From positions 1-54,385 of the forward strand of contig JAEYWA010000055.1 of the NCBI GenBank assembly GCA_023431385.1: a stretch of 54,385 nt of DNA, given 5' to 3'. The notes under the pieces are model-generated. The model made no database searches. It had not been told where the DNA came from and saw only the letters and a program-made list of their open reading frames with translations. Origin of the DNA: Bacillota bacterium. Its GTDB lineage: Bacteria; Bacillota; Clostridia; Acetivibrionales; DSM-1351. A program made the position numbers and the translations under genes. Shown piece by piece: positions 1-7,995 of this stretch (position 1 is the first letter of the stretch; each line of letters starts with the position of its first letter).

Positions 1-1452
1 GTACATATCAATCTTGGGATCATCGAACTCAACTGCATCATAAAAAGCGTTGAATTCGGTCAAACGACCGTTGAACAACTCAACCTTCAAGCCTACATCC
101 TTCCAGTTCTGCATTTTGAATTGTGCATAAGTATCCATTCCCTCTCCATCCATGACTGCCCATGTAATACTGAAAGGCTTTCCATTGGGATCCTCGCGGT
201 AGCCGTCATTGTCTACGTCCTTGTAGCCCGCTTCATCCAGCAGCTTCTTTGCCTTTTCGGGATCATATGTATAACCTGCGATTTCAGTGTTCTGGTATGA
301 CGCATGTCTCGGAGTAATAACTGTCGTTGCAAGAAAACGCAGGCCGTTATACAGCTCTTTTGCGATTTTATCATTGTCAACTGCATAGCCAATTGCCTGT
401 CGTAGCTTTACATTTGCCATTTTTGAGTTTGGATCATAAATGTTTTTGTTATTTTTCTGATCCCATTTACCCAATTTAAATGCTGTGTAATTGAAAACAG
501 TTTCCAGTTGTCCCAAAAAGGAGAAATTCTTAGGCTCCTTGTAGTCTGGATACTGCTGTTGTGAAAACAATGCAATATCAAACTTGCCTTCTTCCATCGC
601 GGCGGGTACCAAATCGGGAGCTATTACAGTAAGTGTAACGCCATCCAGTTTCGGCGCACCCAGATAGTAGTCGTCATTTCTTACAAGTTCAACCGACTCC
701 CCGGGAACAATGCTTTTTATTTTGAAAGGGCCAAAGCCAATGGGAGTTTTGCGTGATTTTTCATGAGCCTTCATTTCTTTTACCGGAATTCCTTCATAAT
801 AATGCCTTGGAATAGGTGCAATCCAGATGCCTCCTACAAGAATGGAGGGGAAGAAATTCTTAAATTTGATAGTTAACGTCATTTTGTCAGCGGATAATTC
901 CAGACCGGATATTGTTTTGGCCTTACCTGCATGGAACTCTTCTACACCTACGATATTTGTGAATTGTTCATCATAGCGCATTCCTTCATAATCCTTATCA
1001 CATATTACTTCATATGCATATAATAAATCGTCCAGCGTTACCGGTTGGCCATCATGCCACTTAATACCGTCCTTCAGCTTCAGCGTCATGGTTTTTGCGT
1101 TCTGATCGTAGGTATAAGTGGCTGCTCCGTCCTGGTCAAAAACAAAGTTTTCATCAGCACTTAGAATATTCTCTATGAACCATCCATAAATATCAGAATC
1201 ATACGCATTATCTGAGAAACATGGATTAAAAATTCCTTCAAAAGCAGATGATGATACCACCGCAACCTTTAATACTCCGCCTTTGATGCTGGTTGCATCG
1301 TTCGTGCTCTTTATTGGGAACTTTGCCATAACCTCCTGCATAGCAGAGCCGGCGTGTGAACTGGCCTCTTCCTGATTTTTGCCGCAGCCGGTAAAAGTAG
1401 TAACCGTCAAAGCCAGCGTCAGTGACAGTGCCAAAAGTCTTTTCATTTTCAT
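1..1452 (-). CDS. Peptide ABC transporter substrate-binding lipoprotein (partial, C-terminus outside window)
   Basis: Reading leftward from ATG 1452 gives a short Lys-rich start, a hydrophobic signal and a lipobox ending FTGC, so a lipid-anchored extracellular protein. The mature part reads as a family 5 solute-binding protein (SBP_bac_5): phrases such as LKDGIKWHDGQPVTLDDLLYA, GFGPFKI and VKLRQAIGYAVD are typical of OppA/DppA-type proteins. The frame stays open to the window edge, so the C-terminus is missing. A GGGAGAG ribosome site lies 7 nt before ATG. It is the last visible gene of the opp-like operon and would capture oligopeptides or a related ligand for the two permeases. The ligand cannot be told from sequence. 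Confidence 0.93.
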   Translation of the reverse strand, partial: MKMKRLLALSLTLALTVTTFTGCGKNQEEASSHAGSAMQEVMAKFPIKSTNDATSIKGGVLKVAVVSSSAFEGIFNPCFSDNAYDSDIYGWFIENILSADENFVFDQDGAATYTYDQNAKTMTLKLKDGIKWHDGQPVTLDDLLYAYEVICDKDYEGMRYDEQFTNIVGVEEFHAGKAKTISGLELSADKMTLTIKFKNFFPSILVGGIWIAPIPRHYYEGIPVKEMKAHEKSRKTPIGFGPFKIKSIVPGESVELVRNDDYYLGAPKLDGVTLTVIAPDLVPAAMEEGKFDIALFSQQQYPDYKEPKNFSFLGQLETVFNYTAFKLGKWDQKNNKNIYDPNSKMANVKLRQAIGYAVDNDKIAKELYNGLRFLATTVITPRHASYQNTEIAGYTYDPEKAKKLLDEAGYKDVDNDGYREDPNGKPFSITWAVMDGEGMDTYAQFKMQNWKDVGLKVELFNGRLTEFNAFYDAVEFDDPKIDMY

Positions 1453-1481
1453 AACCTATCTCTCCCTATTAAATAATTTTT

Positions 1482-2399
1482 TTATGCTACCCTCTGTTTG
1501 GCATCAGCCGCTCTTTTAACGGCCTGCCCCACAAAATATATACAAAGCATCATTACTACAATTAGTATTGATGCAGGTAACCATTGCCAGGGTCTGCGCT
1601 GCAGATTATCCGGATTCATAGCATAGTTGATCAGTGTTCCAAGGCTTGGCGTATTAAATGGAAGGCCGAAACCCAGAACGGTCAAACCGGTCTCTAGCCC
1701 CATATTTCCTGCCAGATTCAGCGTCAGGTTTACAATAATTATCGAGCTTATATTCGGTAATACCTCCCTGAACATTATGACAAAATTCCTGGTTCCCAGT
1801 GTCTTAGATGCCTGCACATAGTCCAGACTGCCCTGCTGTAGAGTCTTTGCCCTTGTGAGCCTTGCATCGCTTATCCAGCTGAAAGCCGATACAATCAGTA
1901 CGAAGGTAATAACATCATACTTCGGTATAATGGATATAATAGCAATAATAATCATCAACCTTGGAAGCATCGAAATAAAATCAATTACTCTCATAATTAT
2001 GTTATCAGTTCTTCTTCCGAAATAACCGGCAATCAAGCCGACTAGTATTCCTACTATTCCACATAATCCAGTAACACCTATAGCTATCAGGAAGGAATTT
2101 CTGGCACCCAGAAACATCTGACCCACCATATCTCTCCCCGAAGCATCAGTCCCAAGTATGTGATTAGCTGAAGGCGGCTTATTGATCATACCCAGCTTTA
2201 CTTTGGCAGCCTCACCCAAATCAAAAAATGTAGAACCAATGAAAACTGTAGCAAAAATAATTATCAGCAGGATGAAAGAAACCGATGCCAGCTTATCATT
2301 AACAAGCTCTATATAAACTGCCCTTCCAAAGGATGGTTTGTTCAGAGGTTTTTTGCTCTTATCCGTCTTTTTACTTCTTTTATTCTTCAAATTTTCCAT
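1482..2399 (-). CDS. oppC: Oligopeptide/dipeptide ABC transporter permease, OppC-type
   Basis: A 305-residue inner-membrane permease of the binding-protein-dependent transport family. It has a Lys-rich cytoplasmic N-terminus, a first membrane helix near residues 38-58, the OppC-typical LGTDASGRDM segment before the main permease domain, further helices, and an EAA-loop region (ASKTLGTRNF...REVLPN) that contacts the ATPases. Length is normal for OppC/DppC. GGAG precedes ATG 2399. It sits 17 bp after oppB and 29 bp before the binding protein gene, in one operon. It would pair with the OppB-type subunit to form the pore. Peptide specificity is assumed from the family. Confidence 0.93.
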   Translation of the reverse strand: MENLKNKRSKKTDKSKKPLNKPSFGRAVYIELVNDKLASVSFILLIIIFATVFIGSTFFDLGEAAKVKLGMINKPPSANHILGTDASGRDMVGQMFLGARNSFLIAIGVTGLCGIVGILVGLIAGYFGRRTDNIIMRVIDFISMLPRLMIIIAIISIIPKYDVITFVLIVSAFSWISDARLTRAKTLQQGSLDYVQASKTLGTRNFVIMFREVLPNISSIIIVNLTLNLAGNMGLETGLTVLGFGLPFNTPSLGTLINYAMNPDNLQRRPWQWLPASILIVVMMLCIYFVGQAVKRAADAKQRVA

Positions 2400-2416
2400 T
2401 AATTATGCTCCTCTCA

Positions 2417-3379
2417 TTATTTTATCCTGATTCTTGGGTCTACGGCCGACATAATAATGTCGGATATTAAAGTACCAAGAACCGTCAGTACGGCGAATAA
2501 AATAATCAGGGCATTTACCACCGCATAATCTCTGCGCAGTATGGAGTCGAGGAAAAGGTTTCCCATTCCCGGATAAGAGAAAATCCTCTCAATGAATATG
2601 GAGCCGCCAAGTAAGAATGCAATATCATATCCCAGATTTGCAGCAGTAGGAAGAAAGGCATTCCGTAAAATATGCCTTCTGTATATGGTTTTCTCAGGAA
2701 CACCCTTTGACCGGGCAGTCATAACGAAATCCGATATTTTATAGTCAACAATCTCACTCTTTAAAATTTGAATCATCCCCACCGGATATAACACACCTCC
2801 GGTAATTGCAGGCAGCAGCATATGATGAATTCGGCTAAAAAAATACGAAAGGGTTCCTGGCTGAACGCCTACATTTACTGTTCCCCCCATGGGAAACCAA
2901 TCCAATTTCAGAGAAAAGAAGTAAATATTTATAACGCCCAATACAATGGATGGCATTGCCAGAGCCAGAAACGTGTAAAAGCTGATTGCCTTGTCTACGG
3001 GTTTTCCGTTAAACCTGCCCGATATGACACCAAATGATATTCCTATGATATATGTAATTCCCAAGGTCAGCAGAGAAAGCCAAAAAGTGTTAGCCGCACG
3101 ATTTCCGATCAATTCCGTCACCGGAATCTTATAGCTGGTGCTCTCTCCCAGATCCCCACTTAAAGCATCTGTAACCCATCTGCCGTATTTTACATACCAG
3201 GGGTCATAAAAACCCCATTTTTCACGTAGCTCTTCCAGTCTCTCAGGTGACACATTGGGGTCGATTTTACCGGTCAGGGCATCCCCCGGCATAAAACTGG
3301 CAAGAATGAACACCAGCAGACTCAGCACGGCAACCTGCGGGATTAATACCAGAAGTCTCCGTAATATAGTTTTCCACAT
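2417..3379 (-). CDS. oppB: Oligopeptide/dipeptide ABC transporter permease, OppB-type
   Basis: A 320-residue membrane permease. The N-terminal helix (RRLLVLIPQVAVLSLLVFILA) and the following MPGDAL segment are the OppB/DppB signature. The EAA-like loop is in the stretch MTARSKGVPEKTIYRRHILRNAFLP and the C-terminus ends in the usual SAVDPRIR motif. A strong AAGGAGAGG site precedes ATG 3379. It lies 15 bp downstream of the OppF-type ATPase gene and is followed by oppC, so it is co-transcribed with the rest of the importer. Family assignment is firm; the transported peptide class is not known. Confidence 0.94.
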   Translation of the reverse strand: MWKTILRRLLVLIPQVAVLSLLVFILASFMPGDALTGKIDPNVSPERLEELREKWGFYDPWYVKYGRWVTDALSGDLGESTSYKIPVTELIGNRAANTFWLSLLTLGITYIIGISFGVISGRFNGKPVDKAISFYTFLALAMPSIVLGVINIYFFSLKLDWFPMGGTVNVGVQPGTLSYFFSRIHHMLLPAITGGVLYPVGMIQILKSEIVDYKISDFVMTARSKGVPEKTIYRRHILRNAFLPTAANLGYDIAFLLGGSIFIERIFSYPGMGNLFLDSILRRDYAVVNALIILFAVLTVLGTLISDIIMSAVDPRIRIK

Positions 3380-3394
3380 ATATTTCCTCTCCTT

Positions 3395-4321
3395 CTACGG
3401 TAAGGCGACAAAGTGGTCGTCTCCAGTTTTTTTCAAATCATAGACCCGCTGGTTTTTATCATAGTACATATGGTATTTACTATCATATTCCTCCGCAATC
3501 TGCTCCCTGAACTGCTGAAGCTCATCCCGCCTGTCCGGATTTATGTCGGGAATGGCGGCAAGCAGACGCTTGGTATAAATATGCTGCGGATTTTCGAATA
3601 TTTTTTCCTTAACGCCCTTTTCGACAATCCTCCCTTTGTTCATTATTATAAGATTCTTGCACATATGCTTTACTACACCCAAGTCATGGCTGATGAAGAG
3701 AAATGCAAGATTGAACTGCTCCTGTATATCCTTCATGAAGTTCAGCACCTGCGCCTGTACTGATAAGTCCAGAGCTGACACGGGTTCGTCTGCAATAATC
3801 AGCTTGGGCCGCAAAGCAAGCGCACGGGCGATACCGATTCGCTGCCTCTGTCCCCCAGAGAATTCATGGGGATATTTAAACACGGCTTCGGGAGACATAC
3901 CCACTATTTCCAGCAGTTCTTCAATACGCTTTCTTTCCTCGCCTGCCGTCTGCTTTTCAAAATTCCGGAGAGGCTCTGCAATAATATCCAATATCCTTTT
4001 CTTAGGATTCAGGGAAGAGTAAGAATCCTGAAATATCATCTGCACACTTTTCCTGTAGGAGGAGTGATTTTTTCCGACATACCTTGTGATGTCCTTTCCA
4101 TTGAAAAGGATCTCTCCTGCAGTTATTTCCGCAAGTCCCATGATGGCCTTGCCCGTGGTACTCTTTCCGGAGCCGGACTCACCCACAAGGCCTAATGTCT
4201 CACCTTCATCAATCCTGAAGGAAATTCCATCCACCGCTTTGACATAACTCTGGACTCTGCCTAGTATTCCTCCCCTTATGGGATAATGTACTTTTAAATC
4301 GTTTACCTCAAGTAATGCCAA
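3395..4321 (-). CDS. oppF: Peptide ABC transporter ATP-binding protein, OppF-type
   Basis: A 308-residue ATPase with Walker A GESGSGKST, signature SGGQRQRIGIARAL, Walker B LIIADEP and the switch histidine in ISHDLG. The sequence HYPIRGG near the N-terminus and the C-terminal oligopeptide-transporter extension (NPQHIYTKRLLAAIP) fit OppF/DppF. The start is TTG 4321, placed two bases after the TAG stop of the upstream oppD, with GGAGAG 8 nt before it, so translation is likely coupled. It would form the ATPase heterodimer with OppD and power import of peptides. Confidence 0.93.
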   Translation of the reverse strand: MALLEVNDLKVHYPIRGGILGRVQSYVKAVDGISFRIDEGETLGLVGESGSGKSTTGKAIMGLAEITAGEILFNGKDITRYVGKNHSSYRKSVQMIFQDSYSSLNPKKRILDIIAEPLRNFEKQTAGEERKRIEELLEIVGMSPEAVFKYPHEFSGGQRQRIGIARALALRPKLIIADEPVSALDLSVQAQVLNFMKDIQEQFNLAFLFISHDLGVVKHMCKNLIIMNKGRIVEKGVKEKIFENPQHIYTKRLLAAIPDINPDRRDELQQFREQIAEEYDSKYHMYYDKNQRVYDLKKTGDDHFVALP

Positions 4322-4323
4322 TC

Positions 4324-5322
4324 CTACCGCTCTCCTCTCATCGAATAGTTTTTATAGCAGGAGCACAATACAAAATGCCCTTGATCTACCTCGTGATACT
4401 TCGGATGTTCTTCATGCTCAGATTTGTCAATCCATGGAACTCTGGGTGCAAATCTGCAGCCTTCCCGCTCCATATTCTTCAGAGAGGGCACCATCCCTTC
4501 AATCACAGGTAATCTGTTCCCTTCGGTTGAATCAATACTTGGCACTGAGGCAAGCAAAGAGCGTGTATAAGGATGATGGGGATTTTTGAAAATATCACCA
4601 ACCGCTCCGGTTTCCACAACCTGACCGGCATACATCACCGCCACCTTATCGGCCATTTCTGCAACAACTCCCAAATCATGCGTAATAAGAATAATACCCG
4701 ACTTCATTTCCTTTTGAAGCTTCTTTAGCAAATCCAGAATCTGAGCTTGTATGGTGACGTCAAGTGCTGTGGTCGGCTCATCAGCAATTACCAGAGATGG
4801 CTTGCAGGCCAGTGCTATGGCAATCATTGCCCTCTGCCTCATTCCACCCGATAATTCGTGAGGAAATTGAGAATAAGTTAATTCAGGAGATACAATGCCT
4901 ACTCCCTCCAACAATTCAATAGCACGGGTCTTTTTCTGCTTCTTATCCATTTTCATGTGAAAGGTCAACGATTCCTCAATTTGCTCTCCAATTTTCATAA
5001 GTGGGTTTAAAGCAGTCAGAGGATCTTGGAAAATCATTCCGATATCCTTTCCCCGGTATCGATTTAACTCGTCCACATTCATATGTAGCAAATCAGTTCC
5101 TTTAAAGTATATATTGCCTTCCACCTTCGTATAGGTGCTGTTATGCAGACTGAGAACAGATAGGGCAAGTGCACTTTTACCGCACCCCGATTCACCTACA
5201 ATTGCAAATACCTCATTCTCTTTTACAGTCAGTGAAACGCCGTCCACTGCGGCATAATACTGCCCGTCAATACGAAATGAAGTAATAAGATTATTAATTC
5301 TCAATAATTCCTTCTTTTCCAT
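4324..5322 (-). CDS. oppD: Peptide ABC transporter ATP-binding protein, OppD-type
   Basis: An ATPase of 332 residues from ATG 5322. Walker A is GESGCGKSA, the signature LSGGMRQRAMIAIAL, Walker B LVIADEP and the switch histidine is in ITHDLG. The C-terminal oligopeptide-transporter region contains NPHHPYTRSLLASVPS and a later cluster with Cys residues (EGCRFAPR...FVLCSC), where OppD-type proteins often bind an Fe-S cluster. A longer frame would begin at TTG 5334, but that codon sits inside the GGGGAG ribosome site of ATG 5322, so the ATG is preferred. It is the first gene of the operon; no clear sigma-A promoter was recognised upstream. Confidence 0.93.
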   Translation of the reverse strand: MEKKELLRINNLITSFRIDGQYYAAVDGVSLTVKENEVFAIVGESGCGKSALALSVLSLHNSTYTKVEGNIYFKGTDLLHMNVDELNRYRGKDIGMIFQDPLTALNPLMKIGEQIEESLTFHMKMDKKQKKTRAIELLEGVGIVSPELTYSQFPHELSGGMRQRAMIAIALACKPSLVIADEPTTALDVTIQAQILDLLKKLQKEMKSGIILITHDLGVVAEMADKVAVMYAGQVVETGAVGDIFKNPHHPYTRSLLASVPSIDSTEGNRLPVIEGMVPSLKNMEREGCRFAPRVPWIDKSEHEEHPKYHEVDQGHFVLCSCYKNYSMRGER

Positions 5323-5689
5323 AACACTCCCCAATCTCTAGATATAGCTGTCTGTGCCTGAGAAGTTCTCAAGAGTCTTAAAATTAAGCATTTCACATAT
5401 TGTATTTGAAGAATTTCATATCCTAAATAGATGGCCTAATATAAAAAAACACAGACAATTCCAAACATTATGCTTCATTGCATAAGTTTAAAAACATATC
5501 CATGTACTTTGTAATGATGATATATAAAGTTGATTGTATAAAGATTTAATATAATTATTTCTTATACTCTATCATATTTTGTGAATTATTACAATTTGTT
5601 ACAGTAATGTATTAACGCTTCATCTAGTAAATGTAATTATATTCACTTAGTCCCAATTAGAGAATTTTATGTATACTGAATTATAACAA

Positions 5690-5722
5690 AAAACCTATGC
5701 TTTATCAGTCTGCATAGGTTTT
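5690..5722. terminator. Terminator-like hairpin in gene-free gap
   Basis: AAAACCTATGC (5690-5700) pairs perfectly with GCATAGGTTTT (5712-5722), with an 11-nt loop. A and T runs flank both sides, so it could work in either direction. No gene ends nearby, so the transcript it would terminate is unknown. Confidence 0.6.
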
Positions 5723-5855
5723 AACATATATTTACTGGATGATGAACAATATAAATACTTGATAAATTATCCATTGTATTCAAGAACAATTAAGTAATTA
5801 GACGGCTTGATATATTGGGCTATGTAAATATAAATATAAATTTATTAAAAAAAGG

Positions 5856-5884
5856 TTGACAATTCTTCATATTTCCTTCATAAT
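5856..5884 (+). promoter_or_regulatory. Sigma-A-type promoter of tRNA-Tyr
   Basis: TTGACA (5856-5861), a 17-bp spacer and CATAAT (5879-5884) lie 28 bp before the mature tRNA 5' end. This is a near-consensus housekeeping promoter. Confidence 0.8.
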
Positions 5885-5912
5885 CTTATTTGTTGCGAAA
5901 AACTTAATATCT

Positions 5913-5997
5913 GGAGGGGTTCCCGAGTGGCCAAAGGGGGCAGACTGTAAATCTGTTGTCAGTGACTTCGATGGTTCGAATCCATCTCCCTCCACCA
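5913..5997 (+). tRNA. tRNA-Tyr (GTA)
   Basis: A seven-base acceptor stem forms between GGAGGGG (5913-5919) and TCCCTCC (5987-5993), closing with a G-U pair, then discriminator A and an encoded CCA. The anticodon loop CTGTAAA gives anticodon GTA at 5947-5949. A long variable arm and the GTTCGAATC T-loop are present, as expected for bacterial tRNA-Tyr. It stands alone with its own promoter. Confidence 0.95.
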
Positions 5998-6000
5998 GAA

Positions 6001-6048
6001 AAAACCTTTTACATATGCTTTAGCGCTGTGTTAAGGGTTTTGTTTTTT
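6001..6048 (+). terminator. Imperfect terminator after tRNA-Tyr
   Basis: AAAACC(T)TTT at 6001 can pair with AAGGGTTTT about 25 nt later, followed by a T run (gtttttt). The stem has a bulge, so it is a moderate call. Confidence 0.5.
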
Positions 6049-6258
6049 ACTTATATTTTTACAATCTCCTAGTATTTACTTTCTTCGAATTTAAGCAAAT
6101 AACTTTTATGAAAAAAATTATTCTTTCAGAGTAATAGTTCGAAATAAAAACCGGTTTTTCAGGCTTTACTTGATACTATCATACCAAATGAATAATTCTG
6201 TAAATTGTGCTATCTGATTTCTATTCTTTTTTTGTATATACAAAATCCTATGACACTC

Positions 6259-6307
6259 GCTCTATAGCTATTGCTTATATCTCTGACGCTCTATAACTAT
6301 TACTTAT
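6259..6307. repeat. Short imperfect direct repeat
   Basis: Two 20-nt copies (6259-6278 and 6288-6307) beginning GCTCTATA and ending CTTAT differ at two positions and have a period of 29. They lie just past the 3' end of the Fpg-like gene, in the otherwise empty 325-bp gap after tRNA-Tyr. Confidence 0.6.
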
Positions 6308-6323
6308 GACACTGGTTCTGTCA

Positions 6324-7151
6324 CTAAAGCTTCTGGCAGACAGGACAGAAGTATATGCTTCCCCCAAGATATGCTTCCCTTTTTATTTTTTCACCGCATA
6401 CCGAGCAGGGCTTGCCGGAAGTATTTTTACTAAGTTTTGTCTTGTATCCCCCATAACAGCCAAACAGATCTTTTTCAGTATCTCTGCCTCCCTGGAAAGT
6501 CATTTCTGCCAATGTATTTTTTACTGAATTAAATAAATTTGATTTATCCTGCTCTGTAAAGGTTTTCACTTTCCTTTTTGGATGAATTGAAGCATTAAAT
6601 AAAATATCCTGTAAAACACCATTACCAAGCCCCGGTATTCTTTGTTCGGTGGCAAGCAGAGCTTTTCCACTTAAACCGCTGTTTTGAGGATCAGAAACAA
6701 TACTTTCAAAATAAGCTTGGTCAAACTGCTCTGAAAGCGGTGATATTTTCTCCTGAGCGACAGAATAATACTGGTTGTCAAATTCGCCCTGCCGGAAACA
6801 GAACAGTCCACCATACATTTGAATTGACCCACTTAGCGCCGAATAATCATCGAATTCAATAAGGAGCTGATGCTTAAGCGGACGTTTTTCAGTCTCACCA
6901 TGATATCTGACAGCAACTCCTTCACTGAATAGAATCACAGCATCCTCTGCCTTTATTTCCACCATGCTTCCAACACCTCTTGCTACACCGATTGTTTTTC
7001 CGGTTAGCAGCTCGTGATAAAGAACAGGGTCTCCATGATACCAGGCAAACTTGTGGGGACTTTGAGCAGCAGTCACATTAGTAATTTTTTTGCCATGAAT
7101 GCTTTCCCCTAATTGCCTGGAAATCTCAATTGCTTCAGGTAACTCAATCAT
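6324..7151 (-). CDS. Fpg/Nei-family DNA glycosylase-like protein, atypical active site
   Basis: A 275-residue protein of the formamidopyrimidine-DNA glycosylase/endonuclease VIII fold. It begins MIELPE, where true Fpg begins MPELPE. A helix-two-turn-helix region (LLATEQRIPGLGNGVLQDILF) and a C-terminal zinc finger with Cys249, 252, 269 and 272 are clear. The catalytic Pro after the initiator Met is replaced by Ile, and the zinc-finger Arg of the usual GRGTH motif is replaced by Gly264, while Glu3 remains. The start is ATG 7151, which has GGAGG 5 nt upstream; the longer frame from 7163 begins inside that site. It is probably a DNA-repair paralogue with altered chemistry or only DNA binding. 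Confidence 0.85.
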   Translation of the reverse strand: MIELPEAIEISRQLGESIHGKKITNVTAAQSPHKFAWYHGDPVLYHELLTGKTIGVARGVGSMVEIKAEDAVILFSEGVAVRYHGETEKRPLKHQLLIEFDDYSALSGSIQMYGGLFCFRQGEFDNQYYSVAQEKISPLSEQFDQAYFESIVSDPQNSGLSGKALLATEQRIPGLGNGVLQDILFNASIHPKRKVKTFTEQDKSNLFNSVKNTLAEMTFQGGRDTEKDLFGCYGGYKTKLSKNTSGKPCSVCGEKIKREAYLGGSIYFCPVCQKL

Positions 7152-7237
7152 ATTATCCTCCATAAACCACTTTTGTGACCATAATAAATCATAATATTGC
7201 TATAGCCACAAATTCTGGCCTTAAAAAGTTAAAAATT

Positions 7238-7513
7238 CTAACATTTATCCTTCCATCTTTTAAGTTGTGGAAACATCTCAAGCATAGCTTTTCTTGCAGC
7301 TTCTTCATCCGACCATGGATTACCCTTTGATACAAAAGGTATACAGGATTCTATCGTTTCCTGCATAGTTTCTTCTTTTGAAAAGGAACCATTAATAAAA
7401 CAGTAATGGCAATAATCTTCATTTTTTGTTCCATCAGCGTTTGTTCCGTATAACTCAGCATTTTCCATGGGCATTCCACAACTCTGGCACAATTTCATTT
7501 CAATATTATTCAT
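7238..7513 (-). CDS. Small zinc-ribbon protein
   Basis: A 91-residue protein with Cys9-x2-Cys12 and Cys35-x2-Cys38, a treble-clef or ribbon-like zinc site, in the context LCQSCGMPM...DYCHYCFINGSF. This matches the putative zinc ribbon domain family found as small stand-alone proteins or fused to AraC-type regulators in Firmicutes. The C-terminal half (NPWSDEEAARKAMLEMFPQL) is helical. GGAGAG precedes ATG 7513. Its function is unknown; a role in nucleic acid or small-molecule sensing would be a guess. Confidence 0.85.
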   Translation of the reverse strand: MNNIEMKLCQSCGMPMENAELYGTNADGTKNEDYCHYCFINGSFSKEETMQETIESCIPFVSKGNPWSDEEAARKAMLEMFPQLKRWKDKC

Positions 7514-7685
7514 AAAATTACTCTCCTTCTATTATTTTACTATATATTATATATTTTTAATAGGACAACTGTGTGTCATATTTAAGTTCATTTACACTAA
7601 TTTGCACTAATTCTTTAATCTATTAAGAAAAATAACGTAGCTAATTTTACAAGTTTATTACAACTATTGACAGGACAGGCACCAG

Positions 7686-7743
7686 TATAATAACATATCT
7701 TGGTAAGTAAAAACTAATCTTGGTGAAAGGAGTGTTTATAAAG
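7686..7743 (+). promoter_or_regulatory. Probable promoter end and 5' UTR of exporter leader
   Basis: A TATAAT hexamer lies at 7686-7691. TTGACA at 7667-7672 is present but only 13 bp away, too close for a normal spacer, so the -35 element is uncertain. AAAGGAG (7726-7732) is the ribosome site of the leader ORF, 11 nt before its ATG. Confidence 0.4.
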
Positions 7744-7782
7744 ATGTCATCAATTAAAATTAACGAGGTGCTCGGTAAATAA
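7744..7782 (+). CDS. Leader peptide MSSIKINEVLGK upstream of ABC exporter
   Basis: A 12-codon ORF (ATG 7744, TAA 7780-7782) preceded by AAAGGAG. It is followed by a hairpin (7801-7831), an AT-rich hairpin (7869-7889) and an intrinsic terminator (7891-7920), all ahead of the exporter gene at 7996. This order matches ribosome-mediated attenuation as known for B. subtilis bmrBCD, where ribosome stalling on a leader ORF relieves termination. That the peptide is translated is inferred from the ribosome site and position, not shown. Confidence 0.55.
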   Translation: MSSIKINEVLGK

Positions 7783-7800
7783 TTGAATATTGGGTCCTGA

Positions 7801-7831
7801 ACAAGTAAGCATTCCATTTTTGCATACTTGT
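7801..7831 (+). promoter_or_regulatory. Leader hairpin (possible anti-terminator component)
   Basis: ACAAGTA (7801-7807) pairs with TACTTGT (7825-7831), and GCA (7809-7811) with TGC (7821-7823) after one mismatch. It starts 18 nt after the leader ORF stop, within reach of a stalled ribosome. The 9-mer TTGAATATT occurs at 7783-7791 and again at 7880-7888 just before the terminator, which could allow alternative folds. Confidence 0.5.
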
Positions 7832-7890
7832 ATTAGGTCAAACACTTAAGTAACCGTCATTATTTTTGAAATATTAAAATTGAATATTTT

Positions 7891-7920
7891 AAACACGATG
7901 CCATGGTATCGTGTTTTTTT
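7891..7920 (+). terminator. Intrinsic terminator within exporter leader (attenuator)
   Basis: AAACACGAT (7891-7899) pairs perfectly with ATCGTGTTT (7908-7916) around an 8-nt loop, running into T7. It lies about 75 bp upstream of the exporter ATG and downstream of the leader promoter region, so it must be read through for exporter expression. Confidence 0.85.
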
Positions 7921-7995
7921 ATTTCACTTTTTTCATTAACTCGAGTACTTTATATGACGATTATTTAAGACATTACTAAAAAAGGAGAGTTATAT

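Larger units (their letters stand above)
5323..5912. other. 590-bp gene-free AT-rich gap with one strong hairpin
   Basis: No convincing coding sequence was seen on either strand. It should hold the leftward promoter of the opp operon. A perfect 11-bp hairpin lies at 5690-5722 and the promoter of tRNA-Tyr at its right end. The rest is low-complexity A/T. Confidence 0.5.

Noticed and set aside
5323..5334. TTG 5334 as the start of OppD
   Set aside because: The codon lies within the GGGGAG ribosome site of ATG 5322. The same logic was used for the Fpg-like, MBL, SecA-like, S-component and ABC genes whose longer frames begin inside the ribosome site.
7667..7691. TTGACA and TATAAT as a promoter for the exporter leader
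   Set aside because: The spacing is only 13 bp, outside the functional range, so only the -10 is kept as tentative.
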